Shown: positions 59,559 through 64,000 of the stretch, in pieces
How the letters are laid out: every line of letters begins with the position of its first letter
How positions within the stretch are numbered: position 1 is the first letter of the stretch
Source: Solibacillus merdavium
GTDB taxonomy: Bacteria > Bacillota > Bacilli > Bacillales_A > Planococcaceae
Reading direction: 5' to 3'
Length of the DNA: 64,000 nt
NCBI RefSeq assembly: GCF_014836935.1
Contig: NZ_JACSPW010000010.1
Location: 1-64,000, forward strand
Position numbers and translations under genes: made by a program
Notes under the pieces: model-generated
Databases searched by the model: none
Told to the model about the DNA's origin: nothing
What the model saw: the letters and a program-made list of their open reading frames with translations, nothing else

Positions 59559-60224
59559 ATGACCTTATTTATAATAGTCGTAATGGTAATTGTAGGCTAT
59601 CTCGCATACAAAATTTACATTCATGACAATACAATTTTCTACAAAATGACAGGTTATTCTTATTTTGATGTATTAATGAAGAAAAAGGTTCGCATATTAA
59701 ATAAAATTATGCATGACTTAGAGCAGGCTAAAGGCGCTCGAAAAGTAATGATAAATTTACAAATTCCTGTTTACGAGGAAATACATTCAATTGATGCTTT
59801 ACTCCTGCATGAATCAGGTATTTATGTAGTGAACATAAAAGACAAATCAGGTTGGATTAATGGACGAGAGCAAAATATTGAATGGAAAGAGCTATTACAT
59901 AAGAATAAAATACGTACATTCAACAACCCAATACACGAAACTAAGCGTCTGATAAATGCCTTGCAGGACCAACTTCCAGAAGTTGATGCAACACTATTCG
60001 AGACGGTTGTTGTTTTTACAAACGATTGTTCATTTCAACAAATTGAAATACATTCGGAAAATGTTGAAGTGTTAAAAATGTCCGAGTTAAATAATCTGAC
60101 AAAAACTCTTGATCGAAAACGTTTAACAGAAGCGGATATTGAAACATTATTCTCAACATTAGAGGGCTTTATGACTGGAAAAAACAGTGCATTAAAGTCG
60201 AAACCAACAGTATCGGTGAATTGA
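59559..60224 (+). CDS. membrane-anchored NERD-domain protein
   Basis: 221 aa. One N-terminal membrane helix (about 3-22) followed by a nuclease-related (NERD) domain: QIPVYEEIHSIDALLLHESG, then IYVVNIKDKSGWINGRE (the usual E-x-K-x like strand reads VNIKDKSG) and FETVVVFTNDC. The catalytic-type residues of the restriction-endonuclease-like core are only partly kept, so nuclease activity is doubtful. The ATG at 59559 follows CAAGGAG; the frame opens earlier, at 59517, without an RBS. Confidence 0.75.
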   Translation: MTLFIIVVMVIVGYLAYKIYIHDNTIFYKMTGYSYFDVLMKKKVRILNKIMHDLEQAKGARKVMINLQIPVYEEIHSIDALLLHESGIYVVNIKDKSGWINGREQNIEWKELLHKNKIRTFNNPIHETKRLINALQDQLPEVDATLFETVVVFTNDCSFQQIEIHSENVEVLKMSELNNLTKTLDRKRLTEADIETLFSTLEGFMTGKNSALKSKPTVSVN

Positions 60225-60230
60225 AATTAT

Positions 60231-60268
60231 GAGCTAAGCAGATTGTCTACTGCTTAGCTCTTTTTTTA
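60231..60268 (+). terminator. terminator of NERD gene
   Basis: GAGCTAAGCAG...CTGCTTAGCTC and TTTTTTT. Confidence 0.92.
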
Positions 60269-60497
60269 TTTAAAAATGAAATGTATAAAAAATGCATAAT
60301 GTACTATTGAAAAATGATGAGTTTTGCTATATAGCACATTTTATTTGCTCATTTAAGTAATTTATTACGAAAATAATATGAACGAATTATTTGTCTGAAA
60401 TGTATAAAAATTTGAAATATTGTTTGTTTTATGAAAATTAATCTGTAAAATTTAGGATGTAAGATGTATAAAGCAAAAAACAAAGGGGGCACAACAA

Positions 60498-62120
60498 ATG
60501 AAGAACAATTTTAAAAATAGCTTTCTGCTATTTATAGTAATGGCATTTGCCTTATTACTTGTTGCATGTAGCGGAGGGGATGATTCAACGGAAGATTCTT
60601 CTAGTAATAACGATTCTTCGGCAGATTCGTCGAATGATACGCATGCAGCAGGCGGTGATTTAGTATTAGCAACCTTATCCGATGCCGCAAATCTAGATCC
60701 ACATATGTCAACGGACGTTCCATCAGCTTCGGTATTATCAAATATTACAGAGGGATTAGTAAAAAAGGATAAAGACGGAGAAATTATTCCGAGCTTGGCA
60801 AAAAGTTGGACATCCATTGATGATTTAACATGGGAGTTTGAACTTGAAGAAGGGGTAAAATTCCATGATGGAGAAGAATTCAATGCTACAGCAGTGAAAA
60901 AGAACTTTGAAAGAATTTTGGATCCCGAAGTTGCAGCGCCACGCGCATTTTTGTTTGAAGCCATTAAAGAAGTGGAAGTTGTGAGTGATTACACTGTACG
61001 TATTCATACACATTATCCATTCGCACCACTGTTAAACCATTTAAACCACCCAGTAGGCGTTATTCTTTCACCAGCTCAAATTGATGCCGATTATGAAAAT
61101 ATGAAAACGGGCAATATAGCCGGAGCAATTATGAATGCAAATGGTCCAGTTGGTACTGGCTTTATGAAGTTTGATTCATGGACACCAGGAACGGAAATTA
61201 AATTAGTGAATAATCAGGATTACTGGAATCAAAAGGCTTATATAGATTCAGTAACTTTTAAAGTAATTCCTGAAAGTGCAACGCGTGCAGCTGAACTTGA
61301 GACCGGGTATGCACATATTATTGAGCCAGTTCAACCTAATGAAGTTGAAATGATTGATGCAACATCTAGTTCAGTTAGTATTACTCCAGGTTCTTCACTA
61401 TCTTACATTGGATTTAATATTAACAAGAAGCCGTTTGATGATGTACGTGTACGTCAGGCAATCTCAATGATTGTAGATCAACAGTTAATCATTGATGGTA
61501 TTTATGAGGGAATTGGTGAACCGGCACGTGGTCCACTAGCACCAACTGTGTTTGGCTATGATGGAACACTAACACCAATTTCAAAAGATATCGAAAAGGC
61601 AAAAGCACTTTTAGCGGAAGCTGGGTACGCAGAGGGCTTTGAGACTTCGATTTGGACAAATGATAATCCACAACGACAAAATATTGCAATTATGCTTCAA
61701 GAAGAATTAAAGCAATTAAATATTACAGCTAATATCGAAGTTTTAGAGTGGGGTGCATACCTTGATAAAACGGATGCAGGTGAGCATGAAATGTATATTT
61801 TAGGTTTATCTAATCCAGTAGGTGATGCAGATTACTTCTTGACACAACTATACCATTCTAAAAACCACGGAGGATCTGGTAATACTACTTTTTATAGTAA
61901 TAAAGAGTTAGATGCAATACTAGATGAAGCACGTGAAGAAATTGATACAACGAAACGTTTGGCCTTATATAAACAGGCTCAAGAAATCTTAATAGAAGAA
62001 GCACCAATGATTTACGTACACCACCAAGCCTATATTTCAGGATTAAGTGAAAAAATTGAAGGACACTGGATTAATGATTCAGGACATCATAAGCTTCAGG
62101 AAGTGAAATTTGTAAAGTAA
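60498..62120 (+). CDS. ABC transporter substrate-binding lipoprotein, family 5 (copy B)
   Basis: 540 aa. Lipobox LVAC (C24), Ser/Asp-rich linker, then the family-5 fold: SDAANLDPHMSTDVPSASVL, signature LEEGVKFHDGEEFNATAVK and the end IYVHHQAYISGL. Clearly a paralogue of the protein at 54938, sharing SWT/KWTPG-EI-LV-N, IPESATRAAELETGYAHIIE and IWTNDNPQRQ. RBS AAAGGGGGC. Also without transporter partners nearby; the two may feed a shared permease elsewhere or act as sensors. Confidence 0.9.
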   Translation: MKNNFKNSFLLFIVMAFALLLVACSGGDDSTEDSSSNNDSSADSSNDTHAAGGDLVLATLSDAANLDPHMSTDVPSASVLSNITEGLVKKDKDGEIIPSLAKSWTSIDDLTWEFELEEGVKFHDGEEFNATAVKKNFERILDPEVAAPRAFLFEAIKEVEVVSDYTVRIHTHYPFAPLLNHLNHPVGVILSPAQIDADYENMKTGNIAGAIMNANGPVGTGFMKFDSWTPGTEIKLVNNQDYWNQKAYIDSVTFKVIPESATRAAELETGYAHIIEPVQPNEVEMIDATSSSVSITPGSSLSYIGFNINKKPFDDVRVRQAISMIVDQQLIIDGIYEGIGEPARGPLAPTVFGYDGTLTPISKDIEKAKALLAEAGYAEGFETSIWTNDNPQRQNIAIMLQEELKQLNITANIEVLEWGAYLDKTDAGEHEMYILGLSNPVGDADYFLTQLYHSKNHGGSGNTTFYSNKELDAILDEAREEIDTTKRLALYKQAQEILIEEAPMIYVHHQAYISGLSEKIEGHWINDSGHHKLQEVKFVK

Positions 62121-62126
62121 GTATAG

Positions 62127-62167
62127 TAAAAGGAAGCGGAACTTTTCGGAGTTCTACTTCCTTTTTA
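62127..62167 (+). terminator. terminator of copy B
   Basis: AAAAGGAAG-cg-GAAC...GTTC-ta-CTTCCTTTTT stem with T-tail. Confidence 0.88.
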
Positions 62168-62244
62168 TGTATTTTTTAAAGGTAAACTGGTCGTTACCGT
62201 CGAAATTATTTAAGTAACGAAATCCTATTTAGGAGGTTTTATGT

Positions 62245-63003
62245 ATGAGATTGAAGGATAAAGTCGCAGTAATAACAGGTGCTGCATCAGGAATGGGGAA
62301 GGCGACGGCCATTTTATTTGCCCGAGAAGGTGCAAAGGTTGTTGTATCGGACCTAACTCTTGAAGGTGCGGGGGCAACAGTAGCAGAAATTACAGCACTG
62401 GGCGGAACGGCAACTGCTGTAGTAGCTAATGTTGCGACGGAAGCAGATATTCATAAATTAATAAAAGCCGCTTTAAATAGTTATGGTACACTTGATATTT
62501 TAGTAAACAATGCTGGTATTATGGACGACTTCTCTCCAGTAGGCGATGTGAAAGATGACTTATGGGATCGCGTATTTGAAGTAAATGTAAAAGGTGTTAT
62601 GCGTGCAAGCCGTCAAGCGATGCCTATTTTTCTGGAAAAGGGTGCAGGAACGATTATAAATATTGCCTCAATAGGTGGTTTATACGGCTCTAGGGCGGGG
62701 GCTGCGTATACAGCATCTAAACATGCTGTTATAGGATTAACGAAAAATACAGCATTCCAATATGCGGAAAAAGGTATTAAATGTAATGCTATTGCTCCAG
62801 GCGGGGTCAATACAAATATTGGTGCAAGTTTCAGCAGTGCAAATCAAGAAGGTATGACTCGTGCAATGGCAGGAGCAAGTTTTAACCCACGGAGTGGTGA
62901 ACCGGAAGATATTGCGCGGGTTGCACTGTTTTTAGCATCAGAGGACTCTGATTTTGTAAATGGGGTCGTCATTACTGCAGATGCAGGATGGACAGCGTAT
63001 TAA
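62245..63003 (+). CDS. short-chain dehydrogenase/reductase
   Basis: 252 aa classical SDR. NAD(P)-binding TGAASGMG (11-18), acidic D36 after the second strand (VVSDLT) pointing to NAD(H), NNAG (88-91) and catalytic S142, Y155 and K159 (YTASK). The C-terminus is the usual VVITADAGWTAY. Substrate unknown; related to 3-oxoacyl reductases and glucose dehydrogenases. RBS AGGAGG. Monocistronic. Confidence 0.93.
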   Translation: MRLKDKVAVITGAASGMGKATAILFAREGAKVVVSDLTLEGAGATVAEITALGGTATAVVANVATEADIHKLIKAALNSYGTLDILVNNAGIMDDFSPVGDVKDDLWDRVFEVNVKGVMRASRQAMPIFLEKGAGTIINIASIGGLYGSRAGAAYTASKHAVIGLTKNTAFQYAEKGIKCNAIAPGGVNTNIGASFSSANQEGMTRAMAGASFNPRSGEPEDIARVALFLASEDSDFVNGVVITADAGWTAY

Positions 63004-63020
63004 TATTTTCTATTTTCAAG

Positions 63021-63048
63021 GTTCGGTAAACATACCGAACTTTTTTTT
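63021..63048 (+). terminator. terminator of SDR gene
   Basis: GTTCGGT-aaacat-ACCGAAC and eight T. Confidence 0.9.
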
Positions 63049-63169
63049 ATGGAAAAAAATCTATCAATCTAATACTAATTCAAGAAAAATATGTTTTTTA
63101 TTGAATTTTATTAACTTTTTGCTATATTAATACGTCTAATATATAAAGTAAAGATTGGAGGGCAATAAG

Positions 63170-64000
63170 ATGGGGAAAAAAATTGGCCTACTTGGTATTT
63201 TGTTTAGTTTCTTGTTAGTTGTTCAAGGTTACCGGTTTTGGACAGACGTACCATCCACATTTGCAGAGAGCGGGATGGTTACGATAAGCATAACTTACTC
63301 TGAACAGGTGGCTTTCGACCGTTTTATTAATAAAGCATCAAGTACAAGTGAATTAGTGAAACCCTTTTATTTATTTAATGGAGGGCTAACGCGGAGCATT
63401 CAAAACTGTGATGAATACATAGAGGTTGAAAAAATACTAGAAGACAAGAAGCGGCCTACCAATAAGCAAGGGAATGAACAGAGCCAACCGATTAGTGGAG
63501 ATAATAAGGGAAAAAGAATTGCGCTCACATTTGATGATGGTCCACATCAATCGGTGACCAATCAAATTTTATTAACGCTTCAAAAACATGAAGTGAAGGC
63601 GACATTTTTTGTGCTTGGGCAAAATGTTGTGAAGCATCCTGAAATCGTAAAAAAGGCAGATGCATCTGGGCATGAAATCGCCAACCATTCATGGGGGCAT
63701 AAAAATTTAACCAAGCTAAACGTAAGCCAAATGCAAGAGGAAATCAATCGGGCAAACGAGGCAATCTGTGATGCAATCGGGAAATATCCCACAATGTATA
63801 GACCACCATTTGGAGCGATTGACGAGACGGTACGAGAAGTAATTGAGTTAACCCCGGTTTTATGGAATATTGATACGCTCGATTGGCATCATAAAACGCC
63901 GGCAAAAACGTTGGCGAACTTGAAGGCCCAGGCAAAGAATGATGGTATTATTTTAATGCATGATATTCATCAACAATCGGCAGAAGCTTTGGAAGATGTT
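63170..64000 (+). CDS. polysaccharide deacetylase (NodB domain), 3' end outside window
   Basis: 277 codons visible with no stop. An N-terminal membrane/signal helix (about 4-20) and a ~90-residue stalk precede a NodB domain: TFDDGPH (D122, D123), metal histidines H173 and H177 in NHSWGH, RPPFG (211-215), DTLDWHH (235-241) and LMHDIH (H264). All catalytic residues are intact, so it should be an active carbohydrate esterase family 4 enzyme acting on peptidoglycan GlcNAc/MurNAc or chitin-like polymers outside the membrane. RBS TTGGAGGG. Only the last residues are missing. Confidence 0.92.
   Translation, partial: MGKKIGLLGILFSFLLVVQGYRFWTDVPSTFAESGMVTISITYSEQVAFDRFINKASSTSELVKPFYLFNGGLTRSIQNCDEYIEVEKILEDKKRPTNKQGNEQSQPISGDNKGKRIALTFDDGPHQSVTNQILLTLQKHEVKATFFVLGQNVVKHPEIVKKADASGHEIANHSWGHKNLTKLNVSQMQEEINRANEAICDAIGKYPTMYRPPFGAIDETVREVIELTPVLWNIDTLDWHHKTPAKTLANLKAQAKNDGIILMHDIHQQSAEALEDV

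Overview
The window reads like a low-G+C member of the Bacillales. The order rocF-sigW-rsiW-cdaA-cdaR-glmM-glmS is the classical Bacillus one. Two proteins with S-layer-homology (SLH) domains, AT-rich spacers and the style of the small lipoproteins suggest a Planococcaceae-type genome (Solibacillus/Lysinibacillus-like). That assignment is inference. No prophage, insertion sequence or CRISPR array was seen.

Layout. 1-2100: the last bases of a 23S rRNA, a 5S rRNA, a decayed hydrolase gene and six tRNA genes (Asn-Glu-Val-Tyr-Gln-Lys). 2200-11420: housekeeping and envelope block with arginase, sigma-W/anti-sigma-W under a textbook sigma-W promoter, the c-di-AMP cyclase CdaA with its regulator CdaR, GlmM, a stress protein behind a sigma-B-like promoter, and GlmS behind a glmS ribozyme. 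These link cell-wall precursor supply, c-di-AMP and envelope stress. 11420-21900: accessory genes, including an ECF sigma factor with a membrane anti-sigma candidate, a YdhK lipoprotein, pirin, a LysR/TauE divergent pair, PsiE and an SLH protein. 22000-33900: chemoreceptor, several GNATs, a PQQ-type sugar dehydrogenase, an XRE/membrane-protein operon, an M20 amidohydrolase, a PAS-GGDEF-EAL protein and an FAD oxidoreductase.

33950-46220: PadR/HAAS-adhesin operon, a MerR-controlled ABC exporter, a candidate parS site, an SLH-NlpC/P60 wall hydrolase, a DUF948 protein, a tandem pair of 40-residue paralogous microproteins, AhpC/AhpF, a CueP-like copper lipoprotein and a cobalamin-fold MerR regulator. 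46390-64000: an MMPL exporter divergent from that regulator, a heterodimeric ABC exporter behind what looks like a leader-peptide attenuator, two closely related orphan oligopeptide-type binding lipoproteins, DNA-repair and nucleotide-housekeeping enzymes, an SDR and a truncated polysaccharide deacetylase.

The most interesting items are the leader-peptide/two-terminator region before the ABC exporter (52121-52540), the microprotein pair (41101-41369), the 21-bp helically phased repeat array (8033-8204), the parS candidate (38437-38452) and the cobalamin-fold regulator with an altered B12 motif beside an MMPL exporter.
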